From NCBI GenBank assembly GCA_903930195.1, contig CAIYXH010000264.1, positions 1-12,199 on the forward strand: a DNA stretch of 12,199 nucleotides, in the 5' to 3' direction. Origin of the DNA: an uncultured Actinomycetes bacterium (GTDB taxonomy: Bacteria; Actinomycetota; Thermoleophilia; Gaiellales; Gaiellaceae). Both the position numbers and the translations under genes were made by a program. The number at the start of each line of letters is the position of its first letter. The stretch's first letter is position 1. Below the pieces are notes generated by a model that was not told where the DNA came from, did not search any database, and saw only the letters and a program-made list of their open reading frames with translations. This document shows, piece by piece, positions 5,533-11,181 of the stretch.

Positions 5533-7257
5533 TCAGCGGACCTTTTCCTTGACCTGAGCCATCCACTTGAGACTCTGGAGATACGCGAGCGACTTCGGCC
5601 GCCGGAGGATCTCGGCGCTTCTCAGCGAGACCATGAACTCCTCCGGGTCGCCGAAAGCCCGCATCCGCACTGCGCCGGTGCCGATCCCGGGCAGCACATG
5701 CGCGTCGGAGCCCGCCCCCATCGTGAGGTCGTACTTGCGCGCGAAGCGGAGCGCCTCGTCGTTCTGCGCGTCGAAGAGCAGGCGGGCGTTGTACACCTCG
5801 AAGACGTCGATGTCGGCAAGGTGGCGCTGCAGGGTCTCGGGGTCGGGGATCGTGTGCATCCGGTCGAACGGGTGGGGGACGTAGACGAGCCCGCCCTGCT
5901 CCTTGATCGCCGCCACCGTGTCGGCGAACGGCATCCCGCGCGGAATCTCCCGCTCGAGAAAGAGGCCGATCACCTCGCCTTGGCCGTCGGTCTTGATCTC
6001 CTCGCCGGGGATCACGACGAGGTCGCGGTCGCGCGCGGCCTCGACCGTCTCGAGTGCACCGCCGAAGACGTTGTGATCGGTGACGGCGATCGCCCCGATC
6101 CCCTCCGCCTCGGCGTGGGCGACGAGCTCTGTCGGGGCGACAGTGCAGTCGAACGACCACGAGGTGTGCATGTGCAGGTCGGCGACGATCCACGGCCGGT
6201 CGAAGAGTGGATCGAGCGGCGTCCGGGCGCGGCGCCGCTTGGCGAGGTCGCGGTAGAGGGCGTCCATCTCGCCGGCGACGTCCGTGAACGACTGGCCGAG
6301 CGCCGCAGCGCTCGCCTCGGCCTGCGCCGCCGTGCACAGCGCGGCCTGCTCCGCGAGTCGTGCGGTCTGCGCGGCGACGAGCTCGGGTTGCGTCTCGACG
6401 CCGTCCGGCGCCGCGATCGCGCAGCCTGCCGCCTGGGCCTCGAGCAGCACCCGGTCGCTGCCGGCGACGCCGGGAACGAAGATCGATGCGGGGGAGAGGA
6501 TCGCCGCCCGGGCCGGCGCCTCCCGCGCCGTGGCGACGTGAACGCGATCCGCGAGCTCGCGGGGGATCGCAGGGCGGGCGACGAGCGGCTCGGTCCGCAG
6601 CAGCGTCAGCTGCCAGTCGGGGAGCTCGCGCAGCACGTGCAGGAGGCTGCGCGAGACGGCGCGCTCCTGCGGGCGCAGCTCGGCCACGATCGTCTGGCGC
6701 TTCGACATCGGAGCGAACAGCTCGAGGTCGACGCCGGGGGAGAGCAGGCGATATGTCCCGGGGAAGCGCTCTGCGGCAGCGGAGCGCACGGGCTCCGACA
6801 GGGCGACGAGTGCGTCGACGCGCGCGAGCAGCTTCTCGCGCTGCGCGCGGCTCGGCGGGTAGGCGAGACGCTCGGTCGAGGCGAAGGTGGCGACCGTGAG
6901 CGCCTCGGCCTCGCGCAGCGCCAGGTAGCCGAGCGACGGGAGCCCCGGCTCGAAGGCGTGGACGATGTCGTAGCGGCCCTGCTCGAGCGCGAGGGAGAGG
7001 TTCGCCCGCACGCCGACCGGCACGCCCATCTGTGATTTGCGCGAGATCGGCATCGCCGGGCCCACAGCGACGAAGTCGGCGTGGCCGGGCGCCGCGAGCG
7101 CCCTGCGGCCCGCGAGCCGGTCGCCGGCCCGCGTGGAAGGGGCGATCACGGTCACCTCGTGACCGAGCTCGCGCAGGGTCACCGCGATCCCGCCGACGTG
7201 CTCGTTCACCTCGTGGGGCCGCGACCACGCAAACGGGGTGACGAGACAGATACGCAC
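5533..7257 (-). CDS. Fusion: GT4 (PimA-like) glycosyltransferase + PHP phosphoesterase
   Basis: Residues 1 to about 340 form a GT-B GT4 glycosyltransferase closest in layout to PimA: MRICLVTPFAW with EVNEHVGG (1-23), DIVHAFEPGLPSLGYLAL (97-114), and SPGVDLELFAP (173-183). The donor half is degraded. The usual E-x7-E is A265-x7-E273, and the R...K pair that grips the nucleotide phosphates is not evident around 190-203. Residues about 355-545 are a PHP domain with an apparently complete metal set: DLHMHT (360-365), TDHN (393-396), PGEE (417-420), PHP (461-463) and GSDAH (516-520). PHP domains hydrolyse phosphoesters. The GTG start has no Shine-Dalgarno sequence but a TAGGCT box 9 nt upstream. 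It heads a three-gene operon. Given the phosphatidylinositol genes nearby, a lipid-linked phospho-sugar substrate is plausible but inferred. Confidence 0.85.
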   Translation of the reverse strand: MRICLVTPFAWSRPHEVNEHVGGIAVTLRELGHEVTVIAPSTRAGDRLAGRRALAAPGHADFVAVGPAMPISRKSQMGVPVGVRANLSLALEQGRYDIVHAFEPGLPSLGYLALREAEALTVATFASTERLAYPPSRAQREKLLARVDALVALSEPVRSAAAERFPGTYRLLSPGVDLELFAPMSKRQTIVAELRPQERAVSRSLLHVLRELPDWQLTLLRTEPLVARPAIPRELADRVHVATAREAPARAAILSPASIFVPGVAGSDRVLLEAQAAGCAIAAPDGVETQPELVAAQTARLAEQAALCTAAQAEASAAALGQSFTDVAGEMDALYRDLAKRRRARTPLDPLFDRPWIVADLHMHTSWSFDCTVAPTELVAHAEAEGIGAIAVTDHNVFGGALETVEAARDRDLVVIPGEEIKTDGQGEVIGLFLEREIPRGMPFADTVAAIKEQGGLVYVPHPFDRMHTIPDPETLQRHLADIDVFEVYNARLLFDAQNDEALRFARKYDLTMGAGSDAHVLPGIGTGAVRMRAFGDPEEFMVSLRSAEILRRPKSLAYLQSLKWMAQVKEKVR

Positions 7258-7266
7258 CTCGGGCGC

Positions 7267-7272
7267 AGCCTA
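7267..7272 (-). promoter_or_regulatory. Candidate -10 box for the GT4-PHP operon
   Basis: TAGGCT on the minus strand lies 9 nt before the GTG at 7257. With no Shine-Dalgarno sequence present, a leaderless or very short-leader transcript is likely. Confidence 0.4.
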
Positions 7273-7283
7273 GCCGTGCCGCG

Positions 7284-7289
7284 TACGAT
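7284..7289 (+). promoter_or_regulatory. Candidate -10 box for the CDGSH gene
   Basis: TACGAT lies exactly 6 nt before the GTG at 7296, the spacing expected if transcription begins at the start codon. The intervening CGAAGG is too close to serve as a normal ribosome-binding site. Confidence 0.45.
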
Positions 7290-7295
7290 CGAAGG

Positions 7296-7514
7296 GTGTC
7301 CGACGAGGTCTCGATCCAGCCGAAGGAGCACGGCCCGTATCTCGTCCGCGGCCCGTTCACGCTGCTCGACGCGTGGGGCGCCCCCTACGCGCTCGGTGAC
7401 AAGACCATCGTCGCGCTCTGCCGCTGCGGGCAGTCCGGCACCAAGCCGTTCTGCGACGGGACCCACATGAAGGTCGACTTCGAGGCGGGCGAGCGCGCGC
7501 CTAGCGCGGAGTAG
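7296..7514 (+). CDS. CDGSH iron-sulfur domain protein (72 aa)
   Basis: The signature CRCGQSGTKPFCDGTH gives the three-Cys, one-His ligand set C42, C44, C53 and H57, which binds a 2Fe-2S cluster in CDGSH (mitoNEET-like) proteins. The single-motif, soluble 72-residue form with KEHGPYLVRGPFTLLD before it is the common bacterial type. The exact role is unknown for this class; redox sensing, electron transfer or cluster transfer are usual suggestions. It is transcribed divergently from the GT4-PHP operon with 38 bp between start codons. Its 3' end overlaps that of the convergent GT-C gene by 14 bp, so antisense interference between the two is possible. Confidence 0.93.
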   Translation: MSDEVSIQPKEHGPYLVRGPFTLLDAWGAPYALGDKTIVALCRCGQSGTKPFCDGTHMKVDFEAGERAPSAE

Positions 7515-8868
7515 CCCGCCGCGGCCGCAGCTCTCCGAGCCCGACGGCCGTCGCGACGGCGACGAAGGCCAGCATCACCAGAGTGGCGGCGAGCAAGCTC
7601 AGACGCGCGTGGATCAGCACGTTGTCGGTCACGCCCTCGACGAACCGCGACGAGCCCCAGCTGCCGGGGATCCGCGCGAGCTCGCCCCAGATCGATTCGC
7701 GCGGGTGGACGCGGTTCCAGGTGAGCGTCGACGCGGTCATCGCGACGATCGAGGCGACAGCCAGCACCGCAGTCGCCCGAGGACGCCGCGCGAAGGCCGG
7801 CCCGAGGCCGAGCGCGAGGAACGGCAGCGCAGGCACGAAGAAGCGCGGCCCGGGCGAGATCCCGCCATAGGGCAGGAAGTAGCCGAACTCGAGCAGCGCG
7901 AACAGCACCGCGACGAGAGCGACGGCGCTGACCTCGAGGGGGTAGCGCATACGCATGCGCCAGAGGCCGTAGAGGGCCATCAGCAGCACGGGTGAGGTGA
8001 CGAGCAGCCCGCGTCCCCCGACGAGCACCTCGTACGCGGCGTAGGGATGCGGGCGGCCGATCCCGAAGAAGCCCGAGGCCTGGTCGGCGGCGTAGCCGTT
8101 TGCGACGTAGCGGTAGGAGAGCCGCCACGGCGCACCGAAGGCGCCCCAGTCGTACGCGCCGAGGAGCGCGAAGCCGGGAATCAGGCCGGCGGTGAAGCGT
8201 GCGAGAGCACGCGGGCCCTGCGCGCAGACGTAGAGTGCGACGACCGCGACGATCAGGCCGGACTCGTACTCCATGAACACCGTGGCCCCGCCGAGCAGGC
8301 CCGCGAGCACCGGGCGCCGATTCCAGGCGAGCAGAAACGCGCTCAGGCCGAGCAGGCCTGCGGGGACGTGGTCGAACCCCGACGCGGCAAACGGCATCAC
8401 GAGCGTGCCGAGCGCGAACGTGACGAGCGCCGCTCCGCCGCGGCCGGGCGCCAGCCCCTCGGAGACGCGGCCGATCACGAATGCCGCTGCGAGGAACGTG
8501 AGGCCCGTGCTGAGGAGGCGGACGACCCAGAGCGCGCCCGACTCGTAGGTGTAGTTGAGCGCCGGGAGGCCTGTCAGCGCGACGGCCGGCACCTCGAGCA
8601 CCGAGAGCCCCGGCGCCTTGTCGGTGTAGAGGTGGCCGTGGTACTGCGCGCGGTCGAGTGTCGGGCGCAGGCACGAGTCGTTCGCGAGGTGGCCGTGGAG
8701 CAGGGCGCGTGAGAGACAGGTGCGGGAGCTGTCCTGCGTGTTCGTGTTGTAGAGCGGCGACAGCGCCGCCACGGCGACGAGTGTGAGCAGCAGCAGTTCC
8801 CGGCGCGGCCGCGCCCACGGGAGCGGCGGCGGCAGGCGAGGGAGGCCGGAGAGACGAGAGGTGCGCAT
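7501..8868 (-). CDS. Multi-spanning GT-C-like membrane glycosyltransferase (455 aa)
   Basis: The protein has roughly ten hydrophobic helices, the first at about residues 24-39. It is followed by a long first extracytoplasmic loop carrying an acidic residue (D46, NTQDSSRTC) and TDKAPGLSVLEVP (82-94), which resembles the DKPPG-type segment of ArnT/PMT (GT39/GT83-like) enzymes. Further loops hold YRYVANGY, FGIGRPHPYAAYEVL and GGISPGPRFFVPALPFL. Such enzymes transfer sugars from polyprenyl-phosphate donors outside the membrane. It follows ino1 after 51 bp and has its own TAGGCT box 11 nt before ATG, with GGAG 2 nt upstream of the start. PimE and related mannolipid enzymes are also GT-C, so a role in glycosylating phosphatidylinositol is possible, but the substrate is not visible in sequence. 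The assignment to a named family is tentative. Confidence 0.8.
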   Translation of the reverse strand: MRTSRLSGLPRLPPPLPWARPRRELLLLTLVAVAALSPLYNTNTQDSSRTCLSRALLHGHLANDSCLRPTLDRAQYHGHLYTDKAPGLSVLEVPAVALTGLPALNYTYESGALWVVRLLSTGLTFLAAAFVIGRVSEGLAPGRGGAALVTFALGTLVMPFAASGFDHVPAGLLGLSAFLLAWNRRPVLAGLLGGATVFMEYESGLIVAVVALYVCAQGPRALARFTAGLIPGFALLGAYDWGAFGAPWRLSYRYVANGYAADQASGFFGIGRPHPYAAYEVLVGGRGLLVTSPVLLMALYGLWRMRMRYPLEVSAVALVAVLFALLEFGYFLPYGGISPGPRFFVPALPFLALGLGPAFARRPRATAVLAVASIVAMTASTLTWNRVHPRESIWGELARIPGSWGSSRFVEGVTDNVLIHARLSLLAATLVMLAFVAVATAVGLGELRPRRATPR

Positions 8869-8879
8869 GGCTCCGGGGC

Positions 8880-8885
8880 AGCCTA
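8880..8885 (-). promoter_or_regulatory. Candidate -10 box for the GT-C gene
   Basis: TAGGCT on the minus strand, 11 nt before the ATG at 8868, in the 51-bp gap after ino1. Just upstream, 8902-8920 can form a 6-bp hairpin (AGCTCT/AGAGCT) without a T-run, so the gene may be transcribed both from here and by readthrough. Confidence 0.35.
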
Positions 8886-8919
8886 GTGGGCGGCCACCCC
8901 GGAGCTCTGCGCCGGAGAG

Positions 8920-10407
8920 CTATGCCTTGACGGCGGCCTTCGCCTTCGCCGGCTTCGGCGCGGCGACGGTCGAGCGGCGGTTCTGCTCGATGAACTTCTC
9001 GGAGGCCGCGTAGGCCTCGTCGTCGACGACCTGCACCGGCGGCGACTTCATCAGGTACGAGCTCGGGCCCTCGAGGGCTCCTGCGATCCCGTTGTTCAGC
9101 GCGAGCTTCGCGAGGCGGACGGCGTCGATCACGATGCCGGCCGAGTTCGGCGAGTCCCACACCTCGAGCTTGAGCTCCATGTTCAGCGGCACGTCACCGA
9201 ACGAGGTGCCCTCCATGCGGATGTAGGCCCACTTGCGGTCGGTCAGCCACGGCACGTAGTCGGACGGGCCGACGTGGACGTTCTTCGCGCCGAGGTCGTA
9301 GTCGAGCATCGAGGTGACGGCGTTCGTCTTCGAGATCTTCTTCGACTCGAGCCGCTCGCGCTCCAGCATGTTGAGGAAGTCCGAGTTGCCGCCGACGTTC
9401 AGCTGCATCGTCTTGTCGAGATGCACGCCGCGCTCGCGGAAGAGCGAGGTGAGCACGCGATGCGTGATCGTCGCGCCGACCTGCGACTTGATGTCGTCGC
9501 CGATGATCGGCACACCGGCCTGCTCGAAGCGGCGCTGCCAGTAGGCCTCACGCGCGATGAACACCGGCATGCAGTTCACCATCGCGCAGCCGGCGGTGAG
9601 GATCTGCTCCGCGTACCACTTGGTCGCGGTCTCGGAGCCGACGGGGAGGTAGTTGACGACCACGTCGACCTTGCGCTCCTTGAGGATCGCGACGACGTCG
9701 TCGGTCTCGCCCGGCGCCTTCTCGACGACCTCGGAGAGGTACTTGCCGATGCCGTCGTGCGTCATGCCGCGAGAGACCTTGACCCCGGTCTTCGGCACCT
9801 CGGCGAACTTGATCGTGTCGTTCGGGTGCGCCCACATCGCCTCGGAGATGTCGACGCCGACCTTGCCCTTGACGACGTCGAACGCGGCGACCACTTCGAT
9901 GTCGCTGATGTGGTACCCGCCGAGGTTGACGTGCATTAGGCCGGGGACGAACTCGTCGTCCTTCGCGTTCTTGTAGTACTCGAGCCCCTGCATCAGCGAG
10001 TTGGCGCAGTTGCCGACGCCGATGATCGCGACGCGGACCTTGCTCTCCTGGCGCTGCCCGTTGTGGGAGCCATTGCCATTGGTCTTTGCCATGGGTTCCT
10101 TTCCGTGATCGCCGAGTCCTTCGGCGAGGGTTTCGACGATGAGGTCGTGTGCGCTGCGGCCGCGCTCGGACGCACGGCGCCCGAGCTTGTCCTTGAGCTC
10201 CCGCGGCATCCGCAGGAGCACGTCGCCGGCCGGCCGGGGCGGGACGCCCTTACGTCCGCTCGGCTGGAACACGACGGCGAAGCGCGAGGCGAGGATCGCC
10301 ACCGCGATGTCGTTCAGGCTCGTCCCGCGCCGCTCGACCTCTGCCGCCAGACGGCGCTTGAGCTCGGGCGGCATGCGGACGAGCACGTCACTGCGTAGCT
10401 CGGCCAC
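8920..10407 (-). CDS. ino1: Fusion: tandem ribbon-helix-helix DNA-binding domains + inositol-3-phosphate synthase
   Basis: One uninterrupted frame of 495 codons. Residues 1-105 hold two ribbon-helix-helix units: DVLVRMPPELKRRLAAEVE (7-25) with a TSLNDIAVAIL helix, and DVLLRMPRELKDKLGRRA (62-79) with SAHDLIVETLAEGL. From the internal Met at 106 begins a full 390-residue actinobacterial Ino1. In Ino1 numbering it has VGNCANSL (26-33) for NAD, NYLPVGSE (147-154), DDIKSQVGATITHR (199-212), NVGGNSDFLNM (232-242) and KISKTNAV (252-259), plus an Ala/Lys/Pro-rich tail. Ino1 converts glucose-6-phosphate to inositol-3-phosphate, feeding the PIP synthase gene next door. The GTG at 10407 was chosen because it directly follows a 36-bp palindrome; TTG at 10437 would lie inside it. 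A good Shine-Dalgarno sequence precedes the internal ATG at 10092, so the bare enzyme (8920-10092) may also be made. The RHH part presumably binds the palindrome. Confidence 0.9.
   Translation of the reverse strand: MAELRSDVLVRMPPELKRRLAAEVERRGTSLNDIAVAILASRFAVVFQPSGRKGVPPRPAGDVLLRMPRELKDKLGRRASERGRSAHDLIVETLAEGLGDHGKEPMAKTNGNGSHNGQRQESKVRVAIIGVGNCANSLMQGLEYYKNAKDDEFVPGLMHVNLGGYHISDIEVVAAFDVVKGKVGVDISEAMWAHPNDTIKFAEVPKTGVKVSRGMTHDGIGKYLSEVVEKAPGETDDVVAILKERKVDVVVNYLPVGSETATKWYAEQILTAGCAMVNCMPVFIAREAYWQRRFEQAGVPIIGDDIKSQVGATITHRVLTSLFRERGVHLDKTMQLNVGGNSDFLNMLERERLESKKISKTNAVTSMLDYDLGAKNVHVGPSDYVPWLTDRKWAYIRMEGTSFGDVPLNMELKLEVWDSPNSAGIVIDAVRLAKLALNNGIAGALEGPSSYLMKSPPVQVVDDEAYAASEKFIEQNRRSTVAAPKPAKAKAAVKA
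10097..10104 (-). promoter_or_regulatory. Internal ribosome-binding site for a bare Ino1 product
   Basis: GGAAAGGA on the minus strand ends 4 nt before ATG at 10092-10090, and the encoded protein from this Met (MAKTNGNG...) is a complete Ino1. Most genes in this window start without any Shine-Dalgarno sequence, so a strong one inside the fused frame suggests a second, shorter product of 390 residues. The RHH region has no stop of its own, so every ribosome reading it continues into Ino1. Confidence 0.55.
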
Positions 10408-10443
10408 ATCCGATTGATAGCACACACGTGCTATCAATCGGAT
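10408..10443. promoter_or_regulatory. Perfect 16+16-bp palindrome, likely operator of the RHH-Ino1 gene
   Basis: Arms 10408-10423 and 10428-10443 (plus strand ATCCGATTGATAGCAC / GTGCTATCAATCGGAT) are exact reverse complements around ACAC. The palindrome ends at the base before the GTG start. On the minus strand its proximal arm contains TATCAAT, 6-12 nt before that start, in -10 position for a leaderless message, so bound protein would block transcription. Its AT-richer sequence differs from the GC-rich REP-like hairpins beside it. As RNA it would form a stable hairpin right against the start codon. Confidence 0.7.
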
Positions 10444-10444
10444 A

Positions 10445-10471
10445 GGGACTGTCCCCGGAGGGGACTGTCCC
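10445..10471. repeat. Imperfect GC-rich palindrome (GGGACTGTCCCC ... GGGGACTGTCCC)
   Basis: Arms 10445-10456 and 10460-10471 pair around GGA with a single T-T mismatch. Each arm contains the mini-palindrome GGGAC-T-GTCCC. The GGGGACAG/CTGTCCCC core is shared with the repeat at 79-114 and with 10517-10524 (GGGGACAG). Confidence 0.6.
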
Positions 10472-10508
10472 GGTTGGGAGAGCTCGGCGTACGTCGAGAG
10501 CGAAACAG

Positions 10509-10520
10509 CCCCTCGCGGGG
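10509..10520 (-). terminator. Weak terminator-like hairpin after the PIP synthase gene
   Basis: Eleven bases past the PIP synthase stop, minus-strand RNA reads CCCC-GCGA-GGGG followed by CTGTTTCG. The stem is only 4 bp and the U-run is short, so it may slow rather than end transcription. A further 4-bp hairpin (AGCC/GGCT) lies immediately before it. Confidence 0.2.
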
Positions 10521-10531
10521 ACAGCCTTCGG

Positions 10532-11152
10532 CTACGGCTGGAGCTGGGCGCGCACGGAGAGCACGCGCTGGACGACCGTGATCCAGGCCGTGCCGGTGAG
10601 CAGCACGATTGCCCACGGCAGCACGCCCCAGGGGGCGAGTACGAGCCCGGCGGTGATCACGACGACGCGCTCGGCGCGGGAGCCGATGCCGACGTCGCCC
10701 TTGAGGCCCAGGGCCTCGGCGCGGGCGCGTGTGTACGAGACGAGGAACGAGCCGGCGACTGCGCCGACGGCGACGACGACGAAGACGTGCTGCCCGTGGC
10801 GGGCGAAGACATAGGCGATCGCGGCGAGCATGAAGCCCTCGCTGACACGATCGGTGGTCGAGTCGAGGAAGGCGCCGAACGGCGTCGTCTTGCCGCCGGC
10901 ACGGGCGAGCGCGCCGTCGAGGATGTCGAGGATCGACCCCGCGACGAACACGACCGCGGCGAGCGAGAAGAAGAGCAGCTTGTTGTGCGACTCGAAGAAG
11001 ACGAGCACGGCGGCGGCGGCACAGAGCAGCACACCCGCGGTGGTCAGCGCGTTCGGCGTCACCCGGGTGCGGGCGAGCCCGACCATCGAGCGTGCGGCCA
11101 TGCGGCGCGCGCCCGAGGTGTAGCCGTCCTTGATCGAGGCGGCGCGATTCAC
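10532..11152 (-). CDS. pgsA: Phosphatidylinositol-phosphate synthase (CDP-alcohol phosphotransferase)
   Basis: The CDP-alcohol phosphotransferase signature is perfect: D79-G80-x2-A83-R84-x8-G93-x3-D97-x3-D101. The later SYTRARAEALGLKGDVG (139-155) followed by SRAERVVVITAG matches the actinobacterial PIP synthase (PgsA1) pattern of YIKARAEA...ERPERL rather than a glycerophosphate-using enzyme. It joins inositol-3-phosphate to CDP-diacylglycerol, giving phosphatidylinositol phosphate in the inner membrane. Its 206 residues and about six membrane helices are normal for the family. GTG at 11152 was chosen because it gives the normal N-terminal length; TACGGT lies 7 nt upstream and there is no Shine-Dalgarno sequence. 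It follows the PAP2 gene by 29 bp and precedes ino1, whose product is its substrate, which strongly supports the assignment. Confidence 0.9.
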   Translation of the reverse strand: MNRAASIKDGYTSGARRMAARSMVGLARTRVTPNALTTAGVLLCAAAAVLVFFESHNKLLFFSLAAVVFVAGSILDILDGALARAGGKTTPFGAFLDSTTDRVSEGFMLAAIAYVFARHGQHVFVVVAVGAVAGSFLVSYTRARAEALGLKGDVGIGSRAERVVVITAGLVLAPWGVLPWAIVLLTGTAWITVVQRVLSVRAQLQP

Positions 11153-11159
11153 GGGCGGG

Positions 11160-11165
11160 ACCGTA
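11160..11165 (-). promoter_or_regulatory. Candidate -10 box for the PIP synthase gene
   Basis: TACGGT on the minus strand lies 7 nt before the GTG at 11152, the spacing expected of a leaderless message. It would allow transcription separate from the PAP2 gene just upstream. Confidence 0.35.
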
Positions 11166-11181
11166 GCAATGGCCCCGGCCG

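Noticed and set aside
5483..7360. A 625-codon minus-strand frame over the GT4-PHP gene
   Set aside because: It is Arg/Ala/Pro-rich shadow in another frame on the same strand as a gene with complete GT4 and PHP motifs.
7385..9160. A 591-codon minus-strand frame spanning the GT-C gene and the ino1 end
   Set aside because: It crosses a real gene boundary, is Arg-rich, and lacks the membrane pattern of the true frame.
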